Source of the DNA: Bacillus weihaiensis
GTDB taxonomy: Bacteria; Bacillota; Bacilli; Bacillales; Bacillaceae
Reading direction: 5' to 3'
DNA length: 64,000 nucleotides
NCBI RefSeq assembly: GCF_001889165.1
Contig: NZ_CP016020.1
Coordinates: 186,001 to 250,000 of the forward strand
Shown here: one piece after another, positions 1 to 7,801 of the stretch
How positions within the stretch are numbered: position 1 is the stretch's first letter
Layout of the letters: every line of letters begins with the position of its first letter
Notes under the pieces: model-generated
Told to the model about the DNA's origin: nothing
Seen by the model: the letters and a program-made list of their open reading frames with translations, nothing else
Databases searched by the model: none
Translations under genes and position numbers: made by a program

Positions 1-752
1 TTAACAAGCTGAATGTAAAGGGTTTATTTTCTAAGCCACGTATGTTAATTTGCTGCCCAACGAATATTACGTCTGTTGAACAAAAAGCTATTAAAGAAGC
101 AGCGGAAAAAAGCGGTGGGAAAAATGTATTCCTTGAGGAAGAACCAAAGGTAGCAGCAATTGGTGCCGGAATGGACATCTTCCAACCATATGGAAATATG
201 GTAGTTGATATTGGCGGTGGAACGACGGATGTCGCAGTATTATCAATGGGCGATATTGTCACCGCCTCTTCAATTAAAATGGCAGGGGACAAGTTCGACG
301 CTGAAATTTTAAATTACATTAAACGTGAATACAAGTTATTAATCGGTGAACGCACGGCTGAAGACATTAAAATTAATGTTGCAACGGTATTCCCAGGCGC
401 ACGTTATGAAGAGATTAGCATTCGTGGACGTGATATGGTGACAGGGTTACCTCGCACAATTACAGTGAATTCAACTGAAGTAGAATCAGCATTACGCGAA
501 CCAGTTTCTGCTATTGTACAAGCGGCGAAAAGTGTACTTGAACGTACTCCTCCTGAGCTTTCTGCAGATATTATTGATCGTGGAGTAATACTAACAGGCG
601 GTGGCGCTTTGCTAAATGGCTTAGATCAACTGTTAGCAGAAGAGTTAAAAGTACCTGTACTTGTTGCGGAAGCACCTATGGATTGTGTGGCAATTGGGAC
701 TGGGATCATGTTAGATAATATGGACAAGCTACCTCGTAAAAACTTCGGATAA
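1..752 (+). CDS. mbl: Rod-shape-determining actin homologue Mbl, 5' end missing
   Basis: Cytoskeletal MreB-family ATPase that guides lateral-wall peptidoglycan synthesis on the inner face of the membrane. The frame is open from base 3, so the window begins inside the gene; about 250 of the usual ~333 residues are present. Actin-fold motifs are visible: the phosphate-2 loop in VVDIGGGTTDVAVLS and the adenosine motif in GVILTGGGALLNG near the C-terminus. The choice of Mbl over MreB or MreBH rests on the CCPTNITSVEQKAI segment and on the neighbours, since mbl-flhO-flhP is the B. subtilis order. A strong terminator follows the stop directly, so the flagellar genes downstream are probably transcribed separately. 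Confidence 0.93.
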   Translation, partial: NKLNVKGLFSKPRMLICCPTNITSVEQKAIKEAAEKSGGKNVFLEEEPKVAAIGAGMDIFQPYGNMVVDIGGGTTDVAVLSMGDIVTASSIKMAGDKFDAEILNYIKREYKLLIGERTAEDIKINVATVFPGARYEEISIRGRDMVTGLPRTITVNSTEVESALREPVSAIVQAAKSVLERTPPELSADIIDRGVILTGGGALLNGLDQLLAEELKVPVLVAEAPMDCVAIGTGIMLDNMDKLPRKNFG

Positions 753-754
753 CT

Positions 755-781
755 AAAAAAGAGCCTTAGGCTCTTTTTTTA
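755..781 (+). terminator. Rho-independent terminator after mbl
   Basis: A perfect AAGAGCC / GGCTCTT stem with a TTA loop is followed by seven T residues, starting three bases after the mbl stop codon. Confidence 0.9.
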
Positions 782-837
782 TGGTTAATAAGTAGTTGTC
801 TAGTTCAAGTCTTTCTGAGGTTTTGTTCTAGTTCGTA

Positions 838-1728
838 TTACTTCTTTAATGTCATCCAGCTTCCAACGTGATGAACGGCAAAACCATGAAAGCTTGAATA
901 GGAGCTATAGTGGGCTGAAACAAGATCTAGTTGCTCATTCATAGCTGCTTGTCCTTCTTCAAAAAAGGTTAAAAAGCCATCTTGACCAAGGTTCATTGTT
1001 TCTACGGCAAGTGTGATTTTTTTCTTTGAGGCTTGTGCGTACGTCATCTCATTTTTAACAAGCTCAATGATTCCGTTTGCCCCAAGTGCCTTATCACGAT
1101 ACGCCATGATGGTTACTTCATCTGTTTGCTGAATCGCCCATTGTGCCAAATTACCTTTGCCATGACTATTACGGAATGTCATTTCATCAAACCAAAAGGG
1201 AATGTCAACGGCAAATGAAACATATAGAGAAGCGGCCGTGTTTTTAGCAACCAGTAGAGCGTCTTGATATTTTTTAACAGCTGCATTGTAAGTAGTTGTC
1301 CACTGTGATGTTAAGTAGGGTTCGATATCAAGGTGAATACCTGAGAACTTCTCAGAAGACTTTGCACCCTCTTGATAGGATTTCACCCAATCTAAGAAAA
1401 GAGTAAATGCTTTCGTAGACGGTCCCCAATGAGGAGCTCCATCTAAGGCATAGACGTTCATATTCTTTTCATTAGCTTTTCGAATAAACGATTTATACAC
1501 ATCTAGTTTAATCGAACGGTTGATTTGTAAGTAGACATGGGAAACCTGCTTGTCCACTAAAAATTGAAGGGTAGCATCTGGTTCACTGACAATTTTTTGA
1601 GTGTCCCAAAGCCAGGTAGAGATAGAGGTTGTTTCTCCTGCTTGTGCTTTGTTACTCATGCCAAAAACTCCAAGCTGACTAGTTAATAATAAGAAAATGA
1701 GGATACTTATAAACGAACGTTTTTTCAT
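838..1728 (-). CDS. Secreted TIM-barrel (glycoside-hydrolase-like) protein under c-di-GMP riboswitch control
   Basis: This 296-residue protein has a clear Sec signal peptide (MKKR, hydrophobic core at 6-23, likely cut after AQA at residue 30). The mature part alternates strands and helices like a (beta/alpha)8 barrel. The acidic strand-end motif GIHLDIEPY (about residue 132) and the later VTIMAYRD resemble the catalytic strands of GH18-like and related glycosidase families, but I cannot assign a family or substrate. A c-di-GMP-I riboswitch lies about 45 bases upstream on the same strand. That context suggests a role in an extracellular polysaccharide or biofilm process. It interrupts the usual mbl-flhO neighbourhood in the opposite orientation, so it is probably an inserted accessory gene. 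Confidence 0.75.
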   Translation of the reverse strand: MKKRSFISILIFLLLTSQLGVFGMSNKAQAGETTSISTWLWDTQKIVSEPDATLQFLVDKQVSHVYLQINRSIKLDVYKSFIRKANEKNMNVYALDGAPHWGPSTKAFTLFLDWVKSYQEGAKSSEKFSGIHLDIEPYLTSQWTTTYNAAVKKYQDALLVAKNTAASLYVSFAVDIPFWFDEMTFRNSHGKGNLAQWAIQQTDEVTIMAYRDKALGANGIIELVKNEMTYAQASKKKITLAVETMNLGQDGFLTFFEEGQAAMNEQLDLVSAHYSSYSSFHGFAVHHVGSWMTLKK

Positions 1729-1769
1729 CGTGGTTTCTCCCTTTCCGGCCTAGGCCCAAAGAAAAGGAG

Positions 1770-1850
1770 CCTGGCAGCTTGGCGACCATACAATGATGAC
1801 ATTGGGTAGGCCCATAGCTTTGCGTCCTTGCCTTTCGACAAGTTTGCCTT
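1770..1850 (-). promoter_or_regulatory. Cyclic di-GMP-I (GEMM) riboswitch upstream of the secreted barrel protein
   Basis: On the minus strand the order of conserved blocks is GGCAAACTTG, a short GAAA-containing hairpin, the hallmark GGACGCAAAGC, GGGCCTACC, a second variable hairpin, and a closing GCTGCC. This is the c-di-GMP-I aptamer layout. Between aptamer and start codon there is a self-complementary GGCCTAGGCC and then the ribosome site AAGGGAG. No terminator poly-T is visible, so control of translation is more likely than attenuation. Confidence 0.88.
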
Positions 1851-1855
1851 TTTCA

Positions 1856-2288
1856 GTTTTTTTTATAAGTATATAGGCACGGATTTATTGTGCATATAGG
1901 TTGATAGTCCTGGTTTTTTAAGAAATAAGCTCTTTTACACGTAGTGATTACTTTTCGCAGGCACTCGCCATTAAGGCAAGAAGTGATACATCCCAACAGC
2001 CGACAAATTCAAAAAGCCTTCTGTCTTTCACTCCAATGAACTAAGAGTAAATGCTTGCTTCCCTCACAGGATGTCTGTCCTCTTAAATACAAGATTCATC
2101 TAATACAATGTAGTGTAGCTCTTTCTTCAATTGAATGATGACTACATTTACTAAAAGTGGTAGATAACAATCATTTCCTAAAAAAATGTAATGAGAAAAA
2201 AGAACATCTCCTTTATAATGGAATATAGGGAATTCTGTCGAAAAAGAATTCAAATACAGTTCGGGAATATGATGAAGGTGGGAACACG
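1856..2288. other. Intergenic region upstream of flhO
   Basis: This region separates the divergent riboswitch transcript from flhO. I see no convincing gene; one short minus-strand frame overlapping the flhO start looks like chance. A perfect Spo0A-type heptamer TGTCGAA lies at 2236-2242, 47 bases before the flhO start, but a single heptamer has little statistical weight. The flhO ribosome site GAAGGTGG is at the right edge. Confidence 0.5.
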
Positions 2289-3137
2289 ATGTTAAGAGGT
2301 TTATATACTGCAACAGCAGGAATGGTAACTCAGCAAAGACGTACTGAAATGCTTACGAATAATATGGCGAACTCAACTACTCCGGGTTATAAAGCCGATC
2401 AAGCTTCTGTTCGTGCGTTTCCAGAAATGCTTTTACAGAGAATGGACAATAAATCACCATCAGCTAAAAATGGAATGGGCTATTATGGTTCAACAACGAT
2501 TGGACCAATTAACACGGGCGCTTACTTACAGGAAATAAGCAGTCAGTTTGCCCAAGGTAGTCTAAAAGAAACAGGCTTATTAAGTGATGTGGCCTTAATT
2601 GAAGAAGCTGTGCCTCTTAACCCGGAAACCAATGTAAAAGGAGCACTCCTTTTTGCGGTGGGAAATGCAGAGGGACAGGAAAGATATACACGTAATGGGC
2701 ACTTTACTTTAGCAGATAACGGAACCTTGCTTTCTGATGGTAACGCTGTTCTTTCTACAACAGGTGAGCCAATATCAATTCAGACAAGCAACTATCAAAT
2801 AGCTGCTGATGGCTCTATATATAATCTAGATCTTCCTCCTGGAGAACAATTTATTGCTCAAATTGATGTTCGCTTTGAAGAGGATGTACGTAATTTAATT
2901 AAAGAAGGAAATGGCATCTACCGAACGGCTAATGAAGCGCCACTACCGACTGCATTAAATGATGAAAATCTTCGCTATACTTTAAGACAAAACTATGTGG
3001 AGAATTCTACAGTTGATGTAGGAAGAACCTATACAGATATGATGACTGCTTATCGTTCTTTTGAAGCGAATCAAAAAGTATTACAGGCTTATGATAAAAG
3101 TATGGATAAGGCCGTTAACGAAATTGGCCGCTTATAA
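2289..3137 (+). CDS. flhO: Flagellar hook-basal body protein FlhO (rod protein family)
   Basis: This 282-residue member of the FlgG/FlgF rod-hook family is part of the flagellar axial structure exported through the basal body. The N-terminus MLRGLYTATAGM...RTEMLTNNMANSTTPGYKAD is the flg_bb_rod signature with the ANxxTPGYK core. The C-terminus ENSTVDVGRTYTDMMTAYRSFEANQKVLQAYDKSMDKAVNEIGR matches the FlgG C-terminal helix that packs in the rod. It is followed 19 bases later by the paralogous flhP, as in B. subtilis. The start is supported by AAGGTGG at 7-base spacing. Confidence 0.95.
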   Translation: MLRGLYTATAGMVTQQRRTEMLTNNMANSTTPGYKADQASVRAFPEMLLQRMDNKSPSAKNGMGYYGSTTIGPINTGAYLQEISSQFAQGSLKETGLLSDVALIEEAVPLNPETNVKGALLFAVGNAEGQERYTRNGHFTLADNGTLLSDGNAVLSTTGEPISIQTSNYQIAADGSIYNLDLPPGEQFIAQIDVRFEEDVRNLIKEGNGIYRTANEAPLPTALNDENLRYTLRQNYVENSTVDVGRTYTDMMTAYRSFEANQKVLQAYDKSMDKAVNEIGRL

Positions 3138-3156
3138 TAAGAGGAGGTACTCCTAG

Positions 3157-3987
3157 ATGTTACGTTCAATGATTACAGCGACGAATACAATGGGGCAGCT
3201 ACAGAAACAGTTAGATAAAATAGGTCACAACCTATCCAACATAGATACACAAGGCTACAAACGTACTGAAACAACCTTCTCAGAGCTTGTTCGTCAACAG
3301 TTTAATAATCAAACGAATGAACGAGAAGAAGTTGGAGAACAACGTTTGAATATGGAGTACGGAATTCGTCAGGGCGTTGGAGCGATGATGAATAGTACAA
3401 TTGCTTTTACTCAAGGGAGCATTAAGCAAACGGACCGTGCGCTTGATATTGCTTTAACTGTACCAGATCAATTTCTTCAAATTGAAGTAAACGGTCAAGT
3501 TAATTACACAAGAGACGGTGCACTGTATTTGTCTCCAACAAATGATGGAACAAACCGCTTTATGCTTTCTACTTCGAGCGGAAACCTTGTGTTAGATAGC
3601 AACCAAAATCCAATTGTCCTTGACGATAACTTCCGTGATATTACAATTTCAAAGAATGGTATGCTATCAACTGTTCCAAATAATGAAGAGGATGTACCAC
3701 AAATTTTTGAACTGGGTGTTGTAAAAGTAGATCGTCCTCAAATGCTTGTTCAAAAAGGGAATAATCTTTATGGAGTTAAAGATCTAGGGGATGCACAACT
3801 AAATGAAGTGTTAACCTTCTTAACTGGTGATGAGATTTCTGTGCAGCAAGGTACACTAGAAATGTCGAACGTAGATTTATCAAGAGAAATGACCGATTTA
3901 ATGGTTTCACAGCGTTCATACCAAATGAATGCTAAATCCGTCACATTAGGCGATCAAATGCTGGGATTAATAAACGGCGTAAGATAG
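3157..3987 (+). CDS. flhP: Flagellar hook-basal body protein FlhP (rod protein family)
   Basis: This 276-residue paralogue of FlhO has the same two ends. The N-terminal rod motif reads MLRSMITATNTMGQLQKQLDKIGHNLSNIDTQGYKR, and the C-terminal helix reads NVDLSREMTDLMVSQRSYQMNAKSVTLGDQMLGL. It is probably co-transcribed with flhO. The ribosome site GAGGAGG sits 12 bases before the ATG and is immediately followed by a short complementary TCCTAG, which could partly mask it. The product is expected to be a distal-rod-like component exported by the flagellar type III apparatus. The gene after it starts 12 bases downstream, so this is a tight operon. Confidence 0.95.
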   Translation: MLRSMITATNTMGQLQKQLDKIGHNLSNIDTQGYKRTETTFSELVRQQFNNQTNEREEVGEQRLNMEYGIRQGVGAMMNSTIAFTQGSIKQTDRALDIALTVPDQFLQIEVNGQVNYTRDGALYLSPTNDGTNRFMLSTSSGNLVLDSNQNPIVLDDNFRDITISKNGMLSTVPNNEEDVPQIFELGVVKVDRPQMLVQKGNNLYGVKDLGDAQLNEVLTFLTGDEISVQQGTLEMSNVDLSREMTDLMVSQRSYQMNAKSVTLGDQMLGLINGVR

Positions 3988-3999
3988 GAGTCTAGTCTA

Positions 4000-4284
4000 T
4001 TGGTTGCGAAAGAAACGTCTAAAGCAATGAGTCGAGAAGAAGTGAAAAAATCGAAAAAAGCCAAGAAGCAAAGTAAGAGTGATGAACAACAACAAAGTCA
4101 GAAAAAGGTTCGTATTCGTCTTGTACCTATTTGGCTACGAGTTGTTCTCGTCTTACTCTTAATGGCAGCTGCAACAGTGGCTGGACTCGTTGTTGGCTAT
4201 AGTGTTATTGGAAGTGGCAATCCTGAGGATGCCCTTAACCAATCTACATGGCAGCATATTCTTGACTTAGTTGAAAAAAAGTAA
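4000..4284 (+). CDS. EpuA-family small membrane protein (often labelled 'RNA polymerase subunit beta')
   Basis: This 94-residue protein starts at a TTG with TAGGAGT upstream. Residues 1-45 are highly charged (KKSKKAKKQSKSDEQQQSQKKVRIR), residues 46-70 form one transmembrane helix (PIWLRVVLVLLLMAAATVAGLVVGYSVIG), and a short outside tail ends QSTWQHILDLVEKK. This layout is that of the EpuA family (PF11772), which databases frequently misname as an RNA polymerase beta subunit. The family commonly sits near mbl/flhP/fabZ in Bacillaceae. Its function is not established, and nothing in the sequence resembles RNA polymerase. Confidence 0.8.
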   Translation: MVAKETSKAMSREEVKKSKKAKKQSKSDEQQQSQKKVRIRLVPIWLRVVLVLLLMAAATVAGLVVGYSVIGSGNPEDALNQSTWQHILDLVEKK

Positions 4285-4307
4285 GCACGAGGTTATACTT
4301 TTAAAAA

Positions 4308-4600
4308 AAGAGGCTGGGACATAAGTGTTTCAGTTTATGAGAAACCCGAACTATCAGGTGATATTTTAATGGAAATCCCCCATATCGTTCGGTTTTATTC
4401 TTAGTCACTACATTTATTGTTTATGCATACGATTGTTAATTACTAGTGTAATGGAGCGGAAGTCACTTGACTCCGGCGGGAGGTAGAGGAAAGGGTGAGA
4501 CCCCACAGGCGTAGCCGAGGAGGCTCAGCTTCCTCCCCGCGGAAAGCAAGTGGATGCAGCGGAATGGAACGTACTTGTTCTTACACCACAACATATTAAT
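4308..4600 (+). repeat. Bacillaceae intergenic repeat (GGCTGGGACATAA ... CCCCGCGGAAAGCAAGTG type)
   Basis: The region opens with AGAGGCTGGGACATAA and contains GGAGCGGAAGTCACTTGACTC, GAGACCCCACAGGCG, CCGAGGAGGCTCAGC and CCCCGCGGAAAGCAAGTG in that order. I recognise these blocks as a dispersed GC-rich intergenic repeat of Bacillus relatives. CACTTGACTCC and GGAAAGCAAGTG can form a long-range stem, with GCCGAGGAGGCTCAGC hairpinning internally. No transposase or coding frame is present. Function is unknown. Degenerate relatives occur at 40480-40541 and 41660-41750. Confidence 0.7.
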
Positions 4601-4711
4601 AAGTAACAAGGTGTCAAACGATAATCGTTCGTCTTTTAAAAAATGATTGAGAGTTTTTACTCTGTTGGAAGAGATTCATACTTGTTTGTATGACGAAAGG
4701 AGCACTTACAT

Positions 4712-5152
4712 ATGTTAACTACTCAAGAAATTAAAGATATTATCCCACATCGTTATCCTTTTTTATTAGTTGATCGTATCCTTGAATTAGAAGAAGGAAA
4801 AAAAGCAGTTGGCATTAAAAACGTAACGGCAAACGAAGATTTTTTTAATGGCCATTTCCCTGAATATCCGGTAATGCCAGGTGTTTTAATCGTCGAAGCT
4901 CTAGCGCAGGTTGGCGCAGTTGCGATGCTGAAAAAAGAAGAAAACCGTGGTCGTCTTGCCTTTTTTGCAGGAATTGATAACTGCCGCTTTAAAAAACAGG
5001 TGGTACCAGGAGATCAATTGCGTCTTGAAGTGGAAATTACTCGTTTAAGAGGCTCCCTAGGTAAAGGAAAAGCAATTGCTACAGTTGATGGCGAAGTAGC
5101 CTGTGAAACGGAAATAATGTTTGCATTAGGTGAAAAAAAGAGTGAAGAATAA
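4712..5152 (+). CDS. fabZ: 3-hydroxyacyl-[acyl-carrier-protein] dehydratase FabZ
   Basis: This 146-residue cytosolic hot-dog-fold enzyme removes water from 3-hydroxyacyl-ACP in the type II fatty-acid elongation cycle. The N-terminus [17 protein letters not shown] is diagnostic. The catalytic His lies in [22 protein letters not shown], whose Glu in VEALAQ is the second catalytic residue. Length matches the family (~141-150). The start has GAAAGGAGC nearby, and the gene ends in a strong terminator. It sits in its usual Bacillus position downstream of the flagellar rod genes, separated here by the intergenic repeat. Confidence 0.97.
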   Translation: MLTTQEIKDIIPHRYPFLLVDRILELEEGKKAVGIKNVTANEDFFNGHFPEYPVMPGVLIVEALAQVGAVAMLKKEENRGRLAFFAGIDNCRFKKQVVPGDQLRLEVEITRLRGSLGKGKAIATVDGEVACETEIMFALGEKKSEE

Positions 5153-5157
5153 TTCAT

Positions 5158-5199
5158 AGAGACAAAGGATCTAGTCATAGGTCCTTTGTCTCTTTTTTT
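5158..5199 (+). terminator. Terminator after fabZ
   Basis: A stem of AGAGACAAAGGA pairs with TCCTTTGTCTCT and is followed by a T run; it begins six bases after the fabZ stop. Confidence 0.9.
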
Positions 5200-5343
5200 C
5201 CCATAAAGGTTTCATTAAAAGAAAACTTGTCTAAATAAAGCATAGCAGCATATGAAAAAAACATGAATGAAAATGAATGGATTGGGCATCATAAGCAAAG
5301 ACCAAAACAATAACGAAGGTCAACATCGAAAGGAGCAATAATT

Positions 5344-5658
5344 ATGAGTAAAAAATGGCTATTAACTTTATCAGGTTCACTTTTAGCAGCGATGATCGTG
5401 ACAGGTTGTACAGACGATCAAGATCCAGCACCACCGGAAGACACGATGGAAGAAGATCCAGCTGAAGAAAACGGTGACATGGATATGGAAGAAAACATGG
5501 ACGAAGCTGGCGAGGAAATGGAAGAAGGTATGGATGAGACTGGTGACATGATGGAAGAAGGTACGAACGAAGGCGAAGATATGATGGAAGAAGGTGCTGA
5601 AGAAGGTCAAGACTTGACTGAAGACGGCACTGTTGATGAAGAAGAAAATAACGAATAA
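5344..5658 (+). CDS. Acidic repeat lipoprotein, unknown function
   Basis: This 104-residue protein has a lipoprotein signal: MSKKW, a hydrophobic stretch, then the lipobox VTGC with Cys22 as the lipidated residue. The mature part is almost entirely Asp, Glu, Met and Gly. It contains imperfect repeats of the form (D/E)EGxDETGDMMEEGxNEGEDMMEEG, giving a very low isoelectric point and probable disorder. It should be anchored outside the membrane. Metal or cation binding is a guess from composition only. It has its own ribosome site (GAAAGGAGC) and its own terminator, so it is likely monocistronic. No homologue is recognised. Confidence 0.75.
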   Translation: MSKKWLLTLSGSLLAAMIVTGCTDDQDPAPPEDTMEEDPAEENGDMDMEENMDEAGEEMEEGMDETGDMMEEGTNEGEDMMEEGAEEGQDLTEDGTVDEEENNE

Positions 5659-5670
5659 TTTTGTTCAAAG

Positions 5671-5704
5671 AAAAGGTGACCTTTAAATGAGGTTACCTTT
5701 TTTA
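5671..5704 (+). terminator. Terminator after the acidic lipoprotein
   Basis: AAAGGTGACCT pairs with AGGTTACCTTT (one G-U) around a seven-base loop, followed by TTTTTT. Confidence 0.85.
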
Positions 5705-5868
5705 TGTTAGTGATAGTATCCTTTTTATAAGGATAATCCTTCCAACAGACGTGAAATCTACAAATTGCAATAAATTCCTCCCGTAATTGAACCATTTCAT
5801 ACATAAATTCACATCTACCTTGAATAGGATGTAGAGAACCGGTTACGTACTTTACAAAGAAGAGGTGA

Positions 5869-6132
5869 GTGATGATGAATAATCCTAATGCTCCTTTTGC
5901 GCATCATCTAGACTATATGAAAACGTACCAACCGTTCTATAGTCGCTTTGATCCTTGTCCACCGATTGGTGTGAAATACTATTCCACTCCACCACAATTA
6001 TATATGGGTTTTCAACCACCAGGTTTACAGCAGTTTTCTCCTAAGGAGGCTTTAAAGAAAGGTACGTTATGGGCAGCGCTTTATGATCCTTATAAAAATC
6101 CGTACGAAGGAAAAAGGAGGACGACACCATGA
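5869..6132 (+). CDS. cotJA: Spore coat-associated protein CotJA
   Basis: This 87-residue first gene of the cotJ operon encodes a component assembled into the inner spore coat from the mother cell. It is rich in Pro, Tyr and Phe and contains [56 protein letters not shown], a core I recognise from CotJA. A GAGGTGAGTG ribosome site precedes it. The stop overlaps the cotJB start as ATGA, indicating translational coupling. By family knowledge the operon is sigma-E dependent; a CATACATA-like -10 lies near 5800, but I could not confirm a matching -35. Confidence 0.9.
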   Translation: MMMNNPNAPFAHHLDYMKTYQPFYSRFDPCPPIGVKYYSTPPQLYMGFQPPGLQQFSPKEALKKGTLWAALYDPYKNPYEGKRRTTP

Positions 6133-6395
6133 CGAATAAGCAGCTTCCAGATGAATATTACACGCTACTTGAAGACATTCAAGCCATTGACTTTGTCCTC
6201 GTTGAGCTGACACTTTATTTGGATACACATCCAGATGATAGGCAGGCACTGCAGCAATTTAACCAATGTGCCGCACATAGTAAGCAGCTAAAGCAAGTAT
6301 TTGAATCGAAGTTCGGTATGCTTCTTCAATATGGAGGAAGCTACGCTGATGCGAAATGGAGCTGGGGAACAGCCCCATGGCCTTGGCAGGTATAG
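6129..6395 (+). CDS. cotJB: Spore coat protein CotJB
   Basis: This 88-residue middle gene of the cotJ operon overlaps cotJA by four bases and is preceded by AAAAGGAGG. The sequence is a short alpha-helical protein ([38 protein letters not shown]) ending in the Trp-rich tail [17 protein letters not shown], typical of CotJB. It is required with CotJA and CotJC for normal coat composition in B. subtilis; no biochemical activity is known. Confidence 0.9.
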   Translation: MTNKQLPDEYYTLLEDIQAIDFVLVELTLYLDTHPDDRQALQQFNQCAAHSKQLKQVFESKFGMLLQYGGSYADAKWSWGTAPWPWQV

Positions 6396-6450
6396 GTATA
6401 CGAAAAAAGGTCGGGCTCTAACCGGCCATACATACGAAAGGAGATCGACT

Positions 6451-7020
6451 ATGTGGGTATATGAAAAAAAACTACAATATCCTGTAAAGGTGAGCACTTG
6501 TAACCCAACACTAGCCAAATATTTAATTGAACAGTACGGAGGGGCAGATGGAGAGCTTGCAGCAGCACTTCGTTACCTCAACCAGCGGTACACGATTCCA
6601 GATAAAGTAGTTGGACTGTTGAATGATATTGGAACAGAAGAATTCGCTCATTTAGAAATGATTGCAACCATGATCTACAAGCTCACAAAAGACGCAACTC
6701 CTGAACAATTAAAAGCAGCAGGCATTGCGCCACATTACGTGAACCATGACTCAGCGCTCTTCTATCATGACGCAGCAGGAGTTCCATTTACAGCCACCTA
6801 CATTCAAGCCAAAGGAGATCCAATCGCTGACCTATACGAAGATATCGCAGCTGAAGAAAAAGCAAGAGCCACCTATCAATGGATCATCAACGTATCAGAC
6901 GATCCAGATTTAAACGATAGTCTGGCTTTCCTAAGAGAACGTGAAATCGTCCATTCCCAGCGCTTTAGAGAAGCTGTAGAGATTTTAAAGGATGAGCGTG
7001 ATCGGAAGAAGATTTTTTAG
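6451..7020 (+). CDS. cotJC: Spore coat protein CotJC, manganese-catalase family
   Basis: This 189-residue protein has exactly the length I recall for B. subtilis CotJC. An in-frame ATG at 6301 would add 50 residues inside cotJB, but the ATG at 6451 has GAAAGGAGA six bases upstream and gives MWVYEKKLQYPVKV, the conserved family start. It has a ferritin-like four-helix fold with metal-ligand candidates in GTEEFAHLEMIATMIY, DIAAEEKARATYQ and EREIVHSQRF, as in di-manganese catalases. It is deposited in the spore coat. A terminator follows, closing the operon. Confidence 0.93.
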   Translation: MWVYEKKLQYPVKVSTCNPTLAKYLIEQYGGADGELAAALRYLNQRYTIPDKVVGLLNDIGTEEFAHLEMIATMIYKLTKDATPEQLKAAGIAPHYVNHDSALFYHDAAGVPFTATYIQAKGDPIADLYEDIAAEEKARATYQWIINVSDDPDLNDSLAFLREREIVHSQRFREAVEILKDERDRKKIF

Positions 7021-7025
7021 TATAG

Positions 7026-7051
7026 GGCCGCCTTTGTGCGGCTTTTTTTAT
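7026..7051 (+). terminator. Terminator of the cotJ operon
   Basis: The hairpin GCCGC-CTTTGT-GCGGC is followed by seven T residues, nine bases past the cotJC stop. The next 220 bases up to ywpF hold no convincing gene. Confidence 0.9.
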
Positions 7052-7263
7052 GGTAACGAAGTGAGGTTGGGGGCGCTGAGACTATGAGGTGCGTAAAAAC
7101 TATGGGAGTGATACAACTATGAGCACCGCAAAAATTAAGGTTTGATAATGATAAGGTAAAGTTAGACGCATTCTGCCTAAAGTTAAACGATTCGGTAAAG
7201 CGGGCTACTAACAAGGTCACTTAAACAGAGAAATACCTTCTTACTTTGACCTCCTTCAGCCGT

Positions 7264-7293
7264 AAAAAGCCGCACCTTTAAAGATGCAGCCAT
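7264..7293 (-). terminator. Probable terminator of ywpF
   Basis: On the minus strand GCTGCATC-TTTAAAG-GTGCGGC forms an imperfect hairpin followed by TTTTTA, just past the ywpF stop. Confidence 0.65.
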
Positions 7294-7734
7294 TTATAAC
7301 TTGGTGGTTTCCTTCCGTTCTTGCATTCTTTTCTTAAATTCAACCATCAAGCCTTCTTTTGCCAACCCTTGTTCCATCAAGGTTTGGAGCAGTTCTGCTG
7401 GATCGTGGACAGGTCTTGATGTTAATAAGCGTCCATCTAATAAGATCGAGATGTTCGGTTCAAGTGGTGTGATAGTTTTCACACGAGCGAGGATTTGAGC
7501 GGGTGCGTTTGTTTTTTTAGAAATGGTGACAAATACTTTCTTCTTTTCATCGGCGTCCAATAAGGTTTGAAAGTACGATTGAAAATTGTCTGGGATAAGT
7601 GCTTCAATGAGCCAGGAATTCTCCCCATCTTCACGATTGACAACAAGTCCATCGATTAACGGAATTTCTTCTGGAGGAGCTTCTTTTTCTTCGTCAAATC
7701 TCAATTTCAAATCGACAAGCTTAAATGTTTTCAT
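7294..7734 (-). CDS. ywpF: YwpF-family protein
   Basis: This 146-residue protein begins MKTFKLVDLKLRFDEE, the conserved opening of the YwpF-like family, and is slightly longer than B. subtilis YwpF (about 136). It looks soluble and mixed alpha/beta, without signal or membrane segments. Function is unknown; the family occurs next to ssbB in Bacillus. Here it is on the minus strand, convergent with cotJC. The identification rests on the N-terminus and on synteny. Confidence 0.8.
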   Translation of the reverse strand: MKTFKLVDLKLRFDEEKEAPPEEIPLIDGLVVNREDGENSWLIEALIPDNFQSYFQTLLDADEKKKVFVTISKKTNAPAQILARVKTITPLEPNISILLDGRLLTSRPVHDPAELLQTLMEQGLAKEGLMVEFKKRMQERKETTKL

Positions 7735-7801
7735 TGACGTTCACCCTCACTTGAGCTTTTCCTTCATTATACCATATGAAAGCGCTCAAAAAGAAAATCT
7801 C

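Noticed and set aside
2236-2242. Single TGTCGAA (Spo0A box) upstream of flhO; others at 37898 and 44074
   Set aside because: A 7-mer is expected several times by chance in 64 kb on two strands; only the inverted pair at 39231 is convincing.
4000-4284. RNA polymerase beta subunit function for the 94-aa protein
   Set aside because: The database name is misleading: the sequence is a charged tail plus one membrane helix, as in EpuA proteins.
5342-5804. Several minus-strand frames opposite the acidic lipoprotein gene
   Set aside because: They are mirror frames of GAA/GAT-rich codons, with Phe/His/Leu-rich products and no ribosome sites.
6301-6450. A longer CotJC starting at 6301
   Set aside because: The extension lies within cotJB, has no ribosome site, and the 6451 start gives the family length of 189 residues.
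7017-7220. 67-codon minus-strand frame between cotJC and ywpF
   Set aside because: It overlaps the cotJC terminator and lacks start signals.
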